Positions 18,044 to 27,691 of a DNA stretch of 64,000 bases are shown here, in pieces. The stretch covers positions 1,125,001 through 1,189,000 of the forward strand of contig NZ_WTYZ01000001.1 of NCBI RefSeq assembly GCF_009827455.1. Reading direction: 5' to 3'. The stretch comes from Pontixanthobacter aestiaquae. Lineage in GTDB: Bacteria; Pseudomonadota; Alphaproteobacteria; Sphingomonadales; Sphingomonadaceae. Positions within the stretch are counted from its first letter, which is position 1; every line of letters starts with the position of its first letter. The notes below the pieces were generated by a model that ran no database searches, was not told the origin of the DNA, and was given only the letters and a program-made list of their open reading frames with translations. The position numbers were made by a program, and so were the translations under genes.

Positions 18044-21000
18044 TCACTCCCACCAATAAGGCAGGCGTTTTGCGTTGCCGGTCTCCACTTCGTTCATTGT
18101 TTTGGCATCGTAGAGTCTGCCGCCGAGCATCACTTGCTCGATATCGTCGCTGTTCTGGATATCGGCGGTTGGGTCGGCTGACAGGACGATCAGATCGGCC
18201 AGCTTGCCTTCTTCGATGCTGCCAATGTCTTTATCCATGCCAAGCGATTCCGCCGGGACGATAGTTCCTGCACGCAATGCCTCGGTCGGGGTCATGCCGC
18301 CGCGTACGAAGCTCCACATTTCCCAATGCGCCGCGATGCCGGCCTGCTGGCCATGCGCGCCGATCGAGACTTTCACGCCCGCATCGGCCAGCTTTTTGGC
18401 TTCTCGCGCATTGTCATCATCGACGAAGGCCCATTCGGGTGCCTTTGTGCGGCGCGCATTGTCGGCGAGCAGGCGTTTGGGCGGGGTGTGAACGAGCAGG
18501 GGATTTGTCCACACGTCCTGTGCCTGCCGCCAATAGGGATCGCCGCCGAGCCCGCCATAGGTGACAGTGATGGTCGGGGTGTAGTTGGTCTGGCTTTGTC
18601 CGAAGAACTGCACGACATCGTCATAGAACACATCGAGCGGGACGTTGTGTTCAAGCGTCGAGTTGCCGTCGGCGATTAGGTTCATGTCCATTCCGAACAG
18701 CGATCCGCCTTCGGCTACAACCAGCATATTCTCTGCCGCCGCTGCGCGGGCGACTTGTTGGCGCTGTTCGCGGCGCGGCTGGTTATAGTTTTTGACGGCG
18801 ATACCGCCCTGCTTCTTGATCCGCTGCACATGCGCAAGCGCATCGTCATAAGTGTTGATCTCGGCATAGACACTTGGCGCTTTGGCACCGTAAATAATCT
18901 CTCCGGTCGAGAAGATACGCGGAGCCAGCAACGTGCCGGCTTGCTGACGCTCTGCCGCCGCAAAAATCTGGCTGGCAGATGATGAAGGGTCGAACATCGT
19001 CGTGGTGCCCATCGCCAGATTCTGGACCAGCGTCCAGTTCTGCTGCGGCACCAGATCGCCGGTGCCTTGCGCACCATGCGCGTGCGCATCGACCAGGCCG
19101 GGCATGATGAATTTACCGGTCATGTCTATCCGCGTTGCGTCTGCCGGAAGAAGCGGCAGTTCGCTGGCATCGGCAACGGTACCGATACGGTCTCCCTGAA
19201 TAATGATTGTGCCGTTCTCAATCCGGCCCGCGCCATCGCCAGTCATAGTGAGAATGGTACCGCCCGTAAGGATGACCACACCGCTTGGCTTGGCTGCCTG
19301 CTGCGTCGTTGCCAAAGACACGCCTTTGCTGGGCGGTGTGAACTTTGCATCGGCGGAGTTAGGGAACATGTCCGATAGTGCCGCTGAATAGAGATTGGGG
19401 CCGAGGCTCCAATTGAGCTGAGCGCCGCCATTCGACCAACCTATATAGTCGGCACCGCCTTTGCTGGCTTTGGTCACCGGCAGCGAATTGGCCCCCGAGC
19501 TGACCGCGACCATTTGCCCGCCCGGCATGAGCGGCATGGCGAATGCTTCATAGTTCTGGCGAAAGGCGAGGAATTTCCCGTCCGGAGAAACTGTGAAGTC
19601 ATTGACGAGATCCCCCTTCGCGTGGACGCGCTCGGCCTCGCCGGAAAGATCGGTCGAGACGAGCTGCAGCCCGCCGCCACCACCGCTGATCATAAACAGC
19701 CGATCAGATACCGCACCGAACTGCGGAGCGCTTTTCCCGCGGGCAACCATTATCGGTGTCCCGCCGCCATTGGCCGCAATCCGGTAGACGCCGGTATTTT
19801 CCGAATAGTCAGGCGATGTCAGATAGCCGCCACCGCGTTTCTCATAAACAATAGTGCTGCCATCGGGAGAGAAACGCGGATTGCCGTAATGGCCGGGCTC
19901 GCTGGTCACGGCTGTCTCGGTTCCGGCGGCAACATCCATGCTGATGATGGTACCGAGATTTTGGTCGGTCCAGCGGACGAAGGTGACCTTGCTGCCATCA
20001 CGCGACCAGCTCGGGAACGCCTCGATGGCGCGGCTGCTATCGCCCGTCAGGCGGCGTGGGGCGCCGCTTGCAGTGGATTTGATATGGAGCTTGCCCAGCG
20101 TTTCAAACACGACTTGGCCGCCATCGGGAGAAACGCTGGCGAATTTGGGAATGCTGGTGGTAAAAGTGTCGGGTGCAACCGTGATTTCCGGGTGCGGTGC
20201 ATTGGCTACACCGCGCGTGTCGGAAATGGTGAAGGGGATGACCGCCGCGCCAGAGCCATCCGCATTGACCCGGCGGATTTTGCCGCCAGCCCAGAACACG
20301 ATGGACTGCGAGTCCGGGGTCCAATCGATGTTGGGGTACACGCCGGTGACCGCCCAGGTTTCCTGCACGTCTTTGTCGAGATCGTTGTATATCTTGGTTT
20401 CGACGCCCGATGCGATGTCTTTCACGAACAGACGCGATTTGTCTTCTTCGCGCCGGACGAAGGCAATCTTGGTGCCGTCAGGCGAAGGGGCAGGGCGCAC
20501 CGCCCCGCCATAGCCGGAAACCGCCGTCGTAATTTCGCCGGTTGCGAGATCATATTTCTCGATTGCGAAGATGCCCGCATTGGAATCCTGCGCGTAAATG
20601 AAAGTCCCGCCCGGCGTGGTGTTGCGCGTGTAGTAGATCGCTGAACCATCAGGAGCATAGGTTGGCTCGCCCAACTCCTTCTGGTGGTTCTCATCGGGGC
20701 GTTCGACCAGCTTGACGCCGCCGCCGCCCGTCACGTGATACAGCCATACTTCGCCAGTACCCAGCGAGCGGCCGGTGGTGAAATGCTTCTTCGCCGCGAT
20801 AAAACGCCCGTCGGGGCTCCAAGTCGGCTGGTGCATTAGCCGGAAGCTTTCCTTGGTGACTTGCCGCATATTCTTGCCATTGGTGTCCATCACCCAGATG
20901 TTGTCGCCGCCGCCGCGATCCGATGTGAAGGCAATCTGCTTGCCATCGGGAGACCAGCGCGGCTGGACTTCCCACGCGAGACCTTCTGCGATGCGCGTGG

Positions 21001-21259
21001 GCTCGCCGCCGCTGATCGGCATGGTGTAAATATCGCCGAGCAGGGCGAATGCGATTTTTTGGCCATCAGGACTGACATCGACATCGATCCAGCTGCCTTC
21101 ATCGACATTGATGTCCACTTGCTTGATCTTGGCGCCCGCCGGCGCGTTCACGTCCCACTTCTCATCCTTGTCCTTCGCATGGAGTGTGGACGCGAAAAGC
21201 AGGCTGGCGAGTACCGAGGTGAGGCCAAGTGTTTTGGCCGCGATCTTTGCAGTTTTCAT
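18044..21259 (-). CDS. Exported TolB-like propeller/amidohydrolase fusion protein
   Basis: A 1071-residue protein with an N-terminal signal peptide (hydrophobic GLTSVLASLLFASTLHA, likely cut after residue ~28). Residues ~45-640 contain repeated propeller units of the TolB/PD40 type (PDGKQIAFTSDRGGGDNIW, then WSPDGRFIA and FSPDGSTIVYEKRG). Residues ~690-1071 form an amidohydrolase metal-dependent barrel with PGLVDAHAHG (H-x-H metal site), an apparent Lys in GIAVKNYNQPRRE, STLEHNVPLD and SIGAHGQQAGIAAHWE. Members are secreted or periplasmic hydrolases, probably acting on peptides or cyclic amides. A hairpin covers the region just before the start (21270-21296) and partly contains the Shine-Dalgarno sequence. 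Confidence 0.9.
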   Translation of the reverse strand: MKTAKIAAKTLGLTSVLASLLFASTLHAKDKDEKWDVNAPAGAKIKQVDINVDEGSWIDVDVSPDGQKIAFALLGDIYTMPISGGEPTRIAEGLAWEVQPRWSPDGKQIAFTSDRGGGDNIWVMDTNGKNMRQVTKESFRLMHQPTWSPDGRFIAAKKHFTTGRSLGTGEVWLYHVTGGGGVKLVERPDENHQKELGEPTYAPDGSAIYYTRNTTPGGTFIYAQDSNAGIFAIEKYDLATGEITTAVSGYGGAVRPAPSPDGTKIAFVRREEDKSRLFVKDIASGVETKIYNDLDKDVQETWAVTGVYPNIDWTPDSQSIVFWAGGKIRRVNADGSGAAVIPFTISDTRGVANAPHPEITVAPDTFTTSIPKFASVSPDGGQVVFETLGKLHIKSTASGAPRRLTGDSSRAIEAFPSWSRDGSKVTFVRWTDQNLGTIISMDVAAGTETAVTSEPGHYGNPRFSPDGSTIVYEKRGGGYLTSPDYSENTGVYRIAANGGGTPIMVARGKSAPQFGAVSDRLFMISGGGGGLQLVSTDLSGEAERVHAKGDLVNDFTVSPDGKFLAFRQNYEAFAMPLMPGGQMVAVSSGANSLPVTKASKGGADYIGWSNGGAQLNWSLGPNLYSAALSDMFPNSADAKFTPPSKGVSLATTQQAAKPSGVVILTGGTILTMTGDGAGRIENGTIIIQGDRIGTVADASELPLLPADATRIDMTGKFIMPGLVDAHAHGAQGTGDLVPQQNWTLVQNLAMGTTTMFDPSSSASQIFAAAERQQAGTLLAPRIFSTGEIIYGAKAPSVYAEINTYDDALAHVQRIKKQGGIAVKNYNQPRREQRQQVARAAAAENMLVVAEGGSLFGMDMNLIADGNSTLEHNVPLDVFYDDVVQFFGQSQTNYTPTITVTYGGLGGDPYWRQAQDVWTNPLLVHTPPKRLLADNARRTKAPEWAFVDDDNAREAKKLADAGVKVSIGAHGQQAGIAAHWEMWSFVRGGMTPTEALRAGTIVPAESLGMDKDIGSIEEGKLADLIVLSADPTADIQNSDDIEQVMLGGRLYDAKTMNEVETGNAKRLPYWWE

Positions 21260-21269
21260 GATGTGAGTC

Positions 21270-21296
21270 CCCTAAACTTCTGCGAAGGTTTTAGGG
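21270..21296 (-). promoter_or_regulatory. Leader hairpin overlapping the Shine-Dalgarno of the amidohydrolase gene
   Basis: On the minus strand, CCCTAAA pairs with TTTAGGG and CTTC with GAAG, giving an 11-bp stem with a 2-base bulge and a 3-base loop. The 3' arm ends in TTTAGGG, and the likely Shine-Dalgarno AGGGGA overlaps it, 10 bases before ATG 21259. Folding could hide the ribosome-binding site. It lacks a T tract, so a terminator for the upstream chemoreceptor gene is less likely but possible. Confidence 0.5.
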
Positions 21297-21373
21297 ACGG
21301 GATTGCACGGCGTCCATGCCGCGTATCCGGTCAATCGTGCGGTCGGTAGAAACTTACGGAAAGCCGGTGCCTA

Positions 21374-23197
21374 TCAGCTTTTGCGAACCTTCTGCAGGAA
21401 ATCACCCACTTGGTTGCGCAACGTTGCCGCTTGACCTTCCAACTCGGTAGCCGAGTTGAGGACCTGCGATGCTGCTGCGCCTGTGGCGAGCGATGTTTCG
21501 CGTACACCGATGATGCTTGATGAGACCTCGTCACTGCTACGCGCGGCGAGGTCGATACTGCGCGCCAGATCCTGACCCGCAACTGATTGCTGGTCGACAG
21601 CTGATGCAATCGAGATCGCAGTCGATTCAAGTTGCCCAATCTGACTACCAATTGTCCGCAAAGCAGTTACGCTGTTCGTAGTTGAGCTTTGCATTGCGCG
21701 GATTTGATCGGCCACTTCTTCGGTTGCGCGGCTGGTCTGCGCGGCCAGTTCCTTCACTTCGGAAGCAACAACCGCAAATCCGCGGCCTGCTTCACCGCCG
21801 CGTGCAGCTTCGATCGAAGCATTGAGGGCCAGCAAGTTGGTACGCTTGGCAATCGATTGGATGAGTTCAACAACATTGCTCACTTGTGCAGCAGAGTCTG
21901 AAAGGGCTGAGATCGTAGAGTCAGCCTGCTCAGCAGATTCAGACGCTTTGCGGGCGAGTTCAGCAGAAGAGGCTGCTTGCCGGCTGATTTCGCCGATCGA
22001 CATGGCAAATTCATCGCTTGCCGCTGCTGCGGCTGTTACGCCAGAGGAGGCTTCCGCCATAGATGTCACTACCAGATTGGTCTGGTTGGATGATTGTTCT
22101 GCCGCGGCTGCCATGGAGCCAGCAGTGGACTTGAGCTGCGATGACGCTGCCGCAACGCCGCTGACAATATCGCCAACCGTCCGCTCAAAGCTGTCGGCCA
22201 TGCTGCGCACCAGTTTTTGCTGTTGCTCGCGGCGCTCTTCTTTTTCTCGTTCGCGCTCGACTAGGAGGTCCTGCTCGGCTTTGGCGCGTTCCTCCCGCTC
22301 TTTCGCATCACGGATCAAGCGGCCATTGGCCAGCTTGAACACTTCCAGAGCGCGGATCATATCGCCGATTTCATCTTCCCGGTGGGCACCCTCGATCTCG
22401 AATTCGGCACGGCCAGCGGCAAGTTCATTCATGCCCCCGACGATTTCAGACCCCTTATGGATCAAGTCGCGGGCAAGAAAGCGCATGCCAAAGAACAGGA
22501 TCGCAGCCGAGATACCAGCCAGAATTACAACGGCGGTCACAAGGTCGAAAAAGTACTCCAATCCGGAGGAATGCATTTCATTTATTTCATCCGCCAAAGT
22601 TGCTTCGAGAGCATCGGATTGAGTGTAAAATGTATCGCCAGTCGCCGCCAATTCATAAGCTAGGCGGGTTGTCTCCTCGCTTGCGCCAGACAGTGAGCGG
22701 CTGGCTTTGACACGCTCGAATGAAGCTCCGTAATCGTTCAACTGTTCTTTTAGAGCGTCAACATTGGGCGTGAACTGAGGCGCATTCTCGGCAATTACGG
22801 CCGCAATGCTGCCAAGACTGGATTGCGCGGTACTCAGCGTTTCGGACATTCGCTCGCTTTCAGCCGCCTCTCCTGAAAGCGTATAGCGCATTGCGTGGTA
22901 CCGCATTTCACCCACAACACTGCGTAAATCAGCCGCTTCAATGGTTGCAGCGCTCAATGCGCTGCGTGTCATGGTGTGATCAAATAGCTGGACCATGCCA
23001 ACCACGACGACACCAGCGGTAACAGTCAACAGGAGCAAAAATGCCCCGAAAACGGTCTTCAACTTCCGCGGAATTGGCTGGTTCTGAAACCAAGCATGCG
23101 CGCGAGCAAGAGCGTTGCCGCGCTCTAACGTTGGGCGCTCCTGAGTTTTGGCGATCTCCTCGCCGATTTCGGAAACGATTTTATCCATAGCGCTCAT
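21374..23197 (-). CDS. Methyl-accepting chemotaxis protein
   Basis: A 607-residue chemoreceptor. A first membrane segment (about 44-66, [20 protein letters not shown]) is followed by a ~145-residue helical periplasmic sensor region, a second membrane segment (about 212-235), a HAMP region and a cytoplasmic signalling domain. The hairpin tip is intact ([20 protein letters not shown], about 445-465) and binds CheA/CheW. The C-terminus ends in KVRKS without a CheR-binding pentapeptide, so adaptation would depend on direct CheR action. It is the last gene of the che operon and overlaps the GGDEF-EAL gene by 4 bases (ATGA). The ligand is unknown. Confidence 0.93.
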   Translation of the reverse strand: MSAMDKIVSEIGEEIAKTQERPTLERGNALARAHAWFQNQPIPRKLKTVFGAFLLLLTVTAGVVVVGMVQLFDHTMTRSALSAATIEAADLRSVVGEMRYHAMRYTLSGEAAESERMSETLSTAQSSLGSIAAVIAENAPQFTPNVDALKEQLNDYGASFERVKASRSLSGASEETTRLAYELAATGDTFYTQSDALEATLADEINEMHSSGLEYFFDLVTAVVILAGISAAILFFGMRFLARDLIHKGSEIVGGMNELAAGRAEFEIEGAHREDEIGDMIRALEVFKLANGRLIRDAKEREERAKAEQDLLVEREREKEERREQQQKLVRSMADSFERTVGDIVSGVAAASSQLKSTAGSMAAAAEQSSNQTNLVVTSMAEASSGVTAAAAASDEFAMSIGEISRQAASSAELARKASESAEQADSTISALSDSAAQVSNVVELIQSIAKRTNLLALNASIEAARGGEAGRGFAVVASEVKELAAQTSRATEEVADQIRAMQSSTTNSVTALRTIGSQIGQLESTAISIASAVDQQSVAGQDLARSIDLAARSSDEVSSSIIGVRETSLATGAAASQVLNSATELEGQAATLRNQVGDFLQKVRKS

Positions 23198-24762
23198 GAC
23201 GCTTTCCTTTGTTCAGGCCTTAGTTCGGGCTGCGGTTCGAGCCCTGGTTCTGCGGAATTTTGTTTGTTTGGTTCGTTAGGGGCGAGGGCGCTCAGATGTT
23301 GCGCGATATCTTCCGGCGGCATGGCTTTGAAATAGAGCCAGCCTTGGATTTGGTCGCAACCGGCAGAGCGTACCAGATCTGCCTGCGCCTCGGTCTCCAC
23401 GCCTTCTGCAGTGACATTCATTTTGAGCGCCTGTGCCATCGAAATGCTCGACAACATCATCGCGCGGAGGCTTTCATCGTCAGCGGAATCGACGACGAGC
23501 GAACGGTCCAGTTTCAGCTTTTCAAACCGGAATTGGCGGAGGAATCCGATGGACGCATAGCCTGTGCCGAAATCATCAAGCACGACATTGACGCCGAAGC
23601 CGCGGATGAGATCAAGACTGCGTTCGGCAACCACCGGATCGAGTACCAGACATGTCTCGGTAATTTCCAGCTCAAGCCGTTCTGCCTCGAATCCTGTTTC
23701 TTCCAGGATTTGGCCGAGCTGGATTGGAAACTCCGGATTGCGCAGTTGCGCTGCCGAAATGTTGACCGACAATTTGATGCCGTTCCAGCCCAGCGCGTCC
23801 TTGCAAGACTGACGTAGAACAAACAGCCCGATCGAATTGATCAGACCGGATTCCTCGGCAATCGGAATGAACACGTTGGGGCCGACATTCTTTCCATCTC
23901 GGCGATGCCAGCGGATGAGCGATTCCACCGCAACAACTTCGCGCGTTTTTGCGTCGACGAGAGGCTGATAATTGACGCGAAACTCGTCATTGAGCAGGGC
24001 AGCGCGTAGCTCTTCGTCCATGTCGCGGATCGCTTCGAGATTGCGATCGAAATCGGCTTTGAACCAAGTGCAACGCATCTTGCCGCCGCGTTTGGACACG
24101 TACATTGCAACATCGGCGCGGCGTAGAAGTTCGGAGGAATCGAGGCCGTCACTTCCGCTTGTATGCGAAAGGCCTACGCTGGCACCGATAGCGATGCGGC
24201 GCTCCTCTATCGGGATCGACTGGCCCAAACGTTCAAGCAGTCCGCGGCACATGCCTTCGAGTATGGTGTTTGATAGCGGACCCGCCATATAAATCGCGAA
24301 TTCATCGCCGCCGAGACGGAAACATCTTGCGTCGCCCCCGCACACTTCACGCAGGATAACGGCGCATTTCTTGATCAGTTCATCGCCGACGGCGTGGCCA
24401 TAAAGGTCATTGACCATTTTGAAGCCATCAAGGTCGATTAGTGCGACGGCAAGTTCATCACCCCGCGAAATTTTGCCGCGAATCTCGCCATGCATGGAGC
24501 GCCGGTTGGGCAGAGTGCTCAGGCTATCAGTCATGCCTAGATTTTGCAGCTTGGCGACGGTTCTCAAACCGATCATGCAAAGAACTGCAACGGCGATGAC
24601 ATAGATGCTTAGGCCGCCCATGATCAGGAATGGCGACAAAGTGATCTGGTCGCTGGCCAGCACCAAGCCGGTCACGCTCGCAAAAATACCCGTGAGCACC
24701 ACCAAGGGTGCAATCACCAGCATTTTCGGCGCTGTGCCCAGTTCCTGCCACGTTACTTGCAT
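23194..24762 (-). CDS. Membrane GGDEF-EAL diguanylate cyclase/phosphodiesterase
   Basis: A 522-residue protein with two N-terminal membrane segments (about 13-35 and 43-64), a GGDEF domain and an EAL domain. The cyclase motif is intact ([10 protein letters not shown]), and the RxxD inhibitory site is absent just upstream. The EAL domain has ESLIRW in place of EALIRW (the Glu is retained), LELEITET, the metal motif [13 protein letters not shown] and [10 protein letters not shown], so both activities look possible. It makes or degrades cyclic di-GMP at the membrane. Its place between cheR and the receptor gene links it to chemotaxis control. A 78-base hairpin-rich gap separates it from cheR, and the downstream receptor overlaps by 4 bases. 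Confidence 0.92.
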   Translation of the reverse strand: MQVTWQELGTAPKMLVIAPLVVLTGIFASVTGLVLASDQITLSPFLIMGGLSIYVIAVAVLCMIGLRTVAKLQNLGMTDSLSTLPNRRSMHGEIRGKISRGDELAVALIDLDGFKMVNDLYGHAVGDELIKKCAVILREVCGGDARCFRLGGDEFAIYMAGPLSNTILEGMCRGLLERLGQSIPIEERRIAIGASVGLSHTSGSDGLDSSELLRRADVAMYVSKRGGKMRCTWFKADFDRNLEAIRDMDEELRAALLNDEFRVNYQPLVDAKTREVVAVESLIRWHRRDGKNVGPNVFIPIAEESGLINSIGLFVLRQSCKDALGWNGIKLSVNISAAQLRNPEFPIQLGQILEETGFEAERLELEITETCLVLDPVVAERSLDLIRGFGVNVVLDDFGTGYASIGFLRQFRFEKLKLDRSLVVDSADDESLRAMMLSSISMAQALKMNVTAEGVETEAQADLVRSAGCDQIQGWLYFKAMPPEDIAQHLSALAPNEPNKQNSAEPGLEPQPELRPEQRKAS

Positions 24763-24772
24763 TCAGACCCCC

Positions 24773-24832
24773 AAAAGTCGGTTCTCCGACAGTCTCTGTC
24801 GGGCTAGGGTTTTGACCCTAAGGATTGGTTAA
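24773..24832 (-). promoter_or_regulatory. Tandem and overlapping hairpins between cheR and the GGDEF-EAL gene
   Basis: Reading the minus strand, there is TAGGGT-CAAA-ACCCTA (24820-24805), then CCGACAG-AGA-CTGTCGG (24802-24786), then GTCGG-AGAA-CCGAC followed by TTTT (24790-24773). The second and third hairpins share bases 24786-24790, so they exclude each other. The third resembles an intrinsic terminator and the second an antiterminator. At 24818-24832 the minus strand also reads TTAA-N7-TTAG, one base from the CtrA consensus TTAA-N7-TTAA. No leader peptide is visible, so attenuation is inference. Confidence 0.5.
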
Positions 24833-24840
24833 TTTCGGGT

Positions 24841-25722
24841 TTACCCGGCATGTTTTCGTCGCGCGGGATATGCGCCATTCTCGCCCGTTTCAGACATCAG
24901 GCTTGCGGGCGCGCGTTGGTAGAGGCCTTGATGTCGCTCGACTGATTGGAACAGTTCGGTCCGGCCTACTGCGGTTTCTCCCGCACCGATCATCAACCAG
25001 CCATCGTCGCGCATTGCTTCTGCAATCCGGTCGAACGCTAGCGATCTGCGTGCGGTATCGAAATAGAGCAGGACGTTGCGGCACAGCACCAGGTCGAAAC
25101 GCTGGATGTTGCCTGCGGGTTCTAGAATATTGCGTTGCTTGAAACGGACCATCTTGCGCAGGTCGGCAGAGGGCTCCCAGCCGCGCTGTGTTTCGTTGAA
25201 GTGCCTGAGCATCTGTGTCACGCCAAGTCCGCGCTGAATCTCGAACTGGGTGTAGCACCCGCGCTGCGCCGCATTGATTGCCTTTTGGGAAATGTCAGTC
25301 CCGACAATATCGATTGTCCAGCCTTTCCAAAGACTCGGATTGTCAGCGAATAGCATCGCTAACGTCAGTGCTTCCTGGCCGGTTGAGCAGCCAGCCGACC
25401 AGATGGACAAGCGCTTGGTTTCTGCACGCTTTGCCGCGAGATCGGGCAGCACCCGTTGCGACAGCAATTCAAACATAATCCGGTCGCGGTAGAAGTAGGT
25501 TTCGTTGTTGAGCAACGCCTCGACCACATCTTGGGCGAGCAAGCCATTGCTGTTATCGGCGAGGAGACACACCAGCTGGTCGATATTGGTAATGCCCCGC
25601 TCGCGAAAAATGCCCGACAAAGCCGTGCCGATGCGCCAACGGCGGCCCTCGGTAAGCTGCTGGCCGGTGCGTGCTTCGAGCAGATCGGCAATGATCCGGT
25701 AGGAAACTTCGGTCACTTCCAT
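24841..25722 (-). CDS. cheR: Chemotaxis protein methyltransferase CheR
   Basis: A 293-residue protein with the CheR layout: an N-terminal helical domain (residues 1-~75) and a SAM-binding methyltransferase domain with the AGCSTGQEALTLAML motif (about 110-125) and DLVLCRNVLLYF (about 212-223). It methylates glutamates of chemoreceptors. The stop codon TAA lies 78 bases before the GGDEF-EAL gene; the start overlaps the cheB end by 10 bases. The only receptor in this window lacks a docking pentapeptide, as is common in alphaproteobacteria. Confidence 0.95.
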   Translation of the reverse strand: MEVTEVSYRIIADLLEARTGQQLTEGRRWRIGTALSGIFRERGITNIDQLVCLLADNSNGLLAQDVVEALLNNETYFYRDRIMFELLSQRVLPDLAAKRAETKRLSIWSAGCSTGQEALTLAMLFADNPSLWKGWTIDIVGTDISQKAINAAQRGCYTQFEIQRGLGVTQMLRHFNETQRGWEPSADLRKMVRFKQRNILEPAGNIQRFDLVLCRNVLLYFDTARRSLAFDRIAEAMRDDGWLMIGAGETAVGRTELFQSVERHQGLYQRAPASLMSETGENGAYPARRKHAG

Positions 25723-26828
25723 GCCGCTGCTCCCAAAGTTGCCATGATCCTCTTGGCAAGGTCAGCAGGCGGCAGAATGGCGGACGCTAGCCCGCGCTCA
25801 GCGACCGCGCGCGGCATGCCCCATACTGCGGATGTTTTTTCGTCCTGCGCAAAGATCGTGCCGCCCTGATCGACCAGATCGGCAGCGCCAGTCGCCCCGT
25901 CCTTGCCCATGCCGGACAGAACGATACCGATAGCGCGGCCTTCGGTTGCTTTGCCCAGTGTTTCGAACATCGGATCGACCGACGGCACACAGCCGCTCGG
26001 CATGGTTTGGTGCGTGATTTTGCAAGCAAGACCGGTCGAGCGGCGCATAACGTTCAAGTGTCCGGTCCCAAGCGCAACGTAAATATTTCCTGGATTGATC
26101 GCCATTCCGTCTTCTGCGACCCAGGCCTTTCGCGCTGCTGCCAACTCTAATTGCCGGGCAAATACCGGCATGAAGGAAGCGGGGAGGTGCTGAGTGACCA
26201 GAATTGGCAGGTTGAACTCGCGCGGTAGATTTTCCAGCAATGTACAGAGCGAATGAATGCCGCCAGTGGACGCGCCGATCGCGAGCACTTCTGGTGCTTG
26301 GCGAGGAAGGCTGCGAAGTTTCTGCGCAGCGACGTTCGCTGCATGTCCCGCAGCCGGGCAATTGCCGTTACCCAACGCACGAATTTTGCCTAAGAGAGCT
26401 TCGCAATAGGCCGGTACAAAACCACCAGAGCGTGGCTTGGGCATAGTGTCGGCAGCACCCATCGAAAGTGCGGCGAGTGTCGCTTCTGCACCGTCTTCAG
26501 CAAGCGTTGATACGACCAAAACTTGGGTGCTGCTATGTGCTTCGAGAATTTTCGGTAACGCCTGCAATCCGCCCATTCCGGGCATTTCGAGATCGAGCAA
26601 CACTACATCGGCAGGCGTTTTGCGCAATTGCTGCAGGGCCAGTTCGGCGCTGCTCGTCTTACAAACAACTTCAAGATCGGGCTCAGCCGCGATCATCCGC
26701 GCGAGCGCAGTGCGCACGGTCAGACTGTCATCGACGATCATGACGCGGGTTGGCAAAACGCGCGTCGGCACCGACAAAGCGCGGCGACGTTTCGGCCCCG
26801 ATGTCAGTATGGTAGCTTCACTGCCCAT
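25713..26828 (-). CDS. cheB: Chemotaxis response regulator protein-glutamate methylesterase CheB
   Basis: A 371-residue protein. Residues ~28-145 are a receiver domain (VMIVDDSLTVR, phosphoacceptor Asp in VVLLDLEMPGMGG), and ~175-368 the methylesterase domain with the Ser-His-Asp triad in GASTGGIHSL, VTQHLPASF and SGMGKDGATG. It removes methyl groups from receptors after phosphorylation by CheA. The first ~27 residues (rich in Arg, Pro and Val) are an unusual extension; a later start is possible but no clearly better one is visible. It is separated from cheY by 10 bases and overlaps cheR. Confidence 0.95.
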   Translation of the reverse strand: MGSEATILTSGPKRRRALSVPTRVLPTRVMIVDDSLTVRTALARMIAAEPDLEVVCKTSSAELALQQLRKTPADVVLLDLEMPGMGGLQALPKILEAHSSTQVLVVSTLAEDGAEATLAALSMGAADTMPKPRSGGFVPAYCEALLGKIRALGNGNCPAAGHAANVAAQKLRSLPRQAPEVLAIGASTGGIHSLCTLLENLPREFNLPILVTQHLPASFMPVFARQLELAAARKAWVAEDGMAINPGNIYVALGTGHLNVMRRSTGLACKITHQTMPSGCVPSVDPMFETLGKATEGRAIGIVLSGMGKDGATGAADLVDQGGTIFAQDEKTSAVWGMPRAVAERGLASAILPPADLAKRIMATLGAAAWK

Positions 26829-26838
26829 GGCCGCAGCC

Positions 26839-27204
26839 TCAGGCCATGCCTACCAGTTGAAGTTTGATCTGGAGCGTTTCGTGATCGAACGGCTTCATCA
26901 CATATTCGTCCGCCCCGGCACTGATGGCTTCCCGGATGTGCGCGATGTCATTTTCCGTCGTGCAGAAGACAACTTTTGGCTTGTCGCCGCCGGGCTGCTG
27001 CCGCAGCTGGGCGATAAATTCGATCCCGGTCATCACCGGCATATTCCAGTCGAGAAGTATCACATCGGGCATCGTGCCCTGGCAATGTTCCAGGCCTTCC
27101 TGCCCATTCTCCGCCTCCTCGACCGTGAAGCCGAGAGATTCGAGTATGTGACGGGAGACTTTGCGGATTACCCGCGAGTCATCGACGATGAGACAGCTTT
27201 TCAT
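26839..27204 (-). CDS. cheY: Single-domain response regulator CheY
   Basis: A 121-residue stand-alone receiver domain with the acidic pair in LIVDDSRVIRK, phosphoacceptor Asp in VILLDWNMPVMTG (about residue 53), the conserved Thr in FCTTEND and Lys in YVMKPFDHET. It is the expected phosphorylation target of CheA; whether it binds a flagellar motor or controls another output cannot be decided because no motility genes are in the window. AAGGA precedes its ATG; a 55-base gap separates it from cheW. Confidence 0.92.
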   Translation of the reverse strand: MKSCLIVDDSRVIRKVSRHILESLGFTVEEAENGQEGLEHCQGTMPDVILLDWNMPVMTGIEFIAQLRQQPGGDKPKVVFCTTENDIAHIREAISAGADEYVMKPFDHETLQIKLQLVGMA

Positions 27205-27259
27205 TTCGGGCGATCCTTATAGTTCTATCTGCGGGTAGCGGATTAAGGTAACCAAGTGT

Positions 27260-27691
27260 TTAAGCCGCAATTGCGGCTTGGCCGCCGATCAGCTTGTGAA
27301 TATCGATCAGCAAAGTGGGGCCGCGGTCGGTTTCGACCATGCCTTGAGCGGCATTTTCCCATTCCTTGCCAAAGCCGCCAGCGACCGGCGTGATTTCAGA
27401 TTGCGTTTCGACAACGTCATCGACACTGTCGACAAGTAGCGCGTAGAGGTGGCCATCCAATTCGATAACGGGGGAGCGTTCGCCATACTCAGTCTTGCTT
27501 TCTTGGCCCAGAGCTTTGCGGCAATCGATCACAGTTAGCGACTGGCTACGCATTGCCGTCAAGCCGGTTACGTAGTCGGGCGCACGCGGCACCGGATAAA
27601 TATCTTCCAGCTCGATTACCGATTGGACTTCGACCGCGGGGATCGCGACGCGGCGTCCGGCGATATCGAACATAAGGATCAATTCTCTCAT
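27260..27691 (-). CDS. cheW: Chemotaxis coupling protein CheW
   Basis: A 143-residue SH3-like CheW domain (LILMFDIAGRRVAIPAVEVQ, then PRAPDYVTGLTAMRSQSLTV and VDDVVE) that bridges the receptor tip and CheA. It starts in a 4-base overlap with the end of cheA and so is translationally coupled. It is shorter than typical E. coli CheW, but all core strands are visible. Confidence 0.92.
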   Translation of the reverse strand: MRELILMFDIAGRRVAIPAVEVQSVIELEDIYPVPRAPDYVTGLTAMRSQSLTVIDCRKALGQESKTEYGERSPVIELDGHLYALLVDSVDDVVETQSEITPVAGGFGKEWENAAQGMVETDRGPTLLIDIHKLIGGQAAIAA

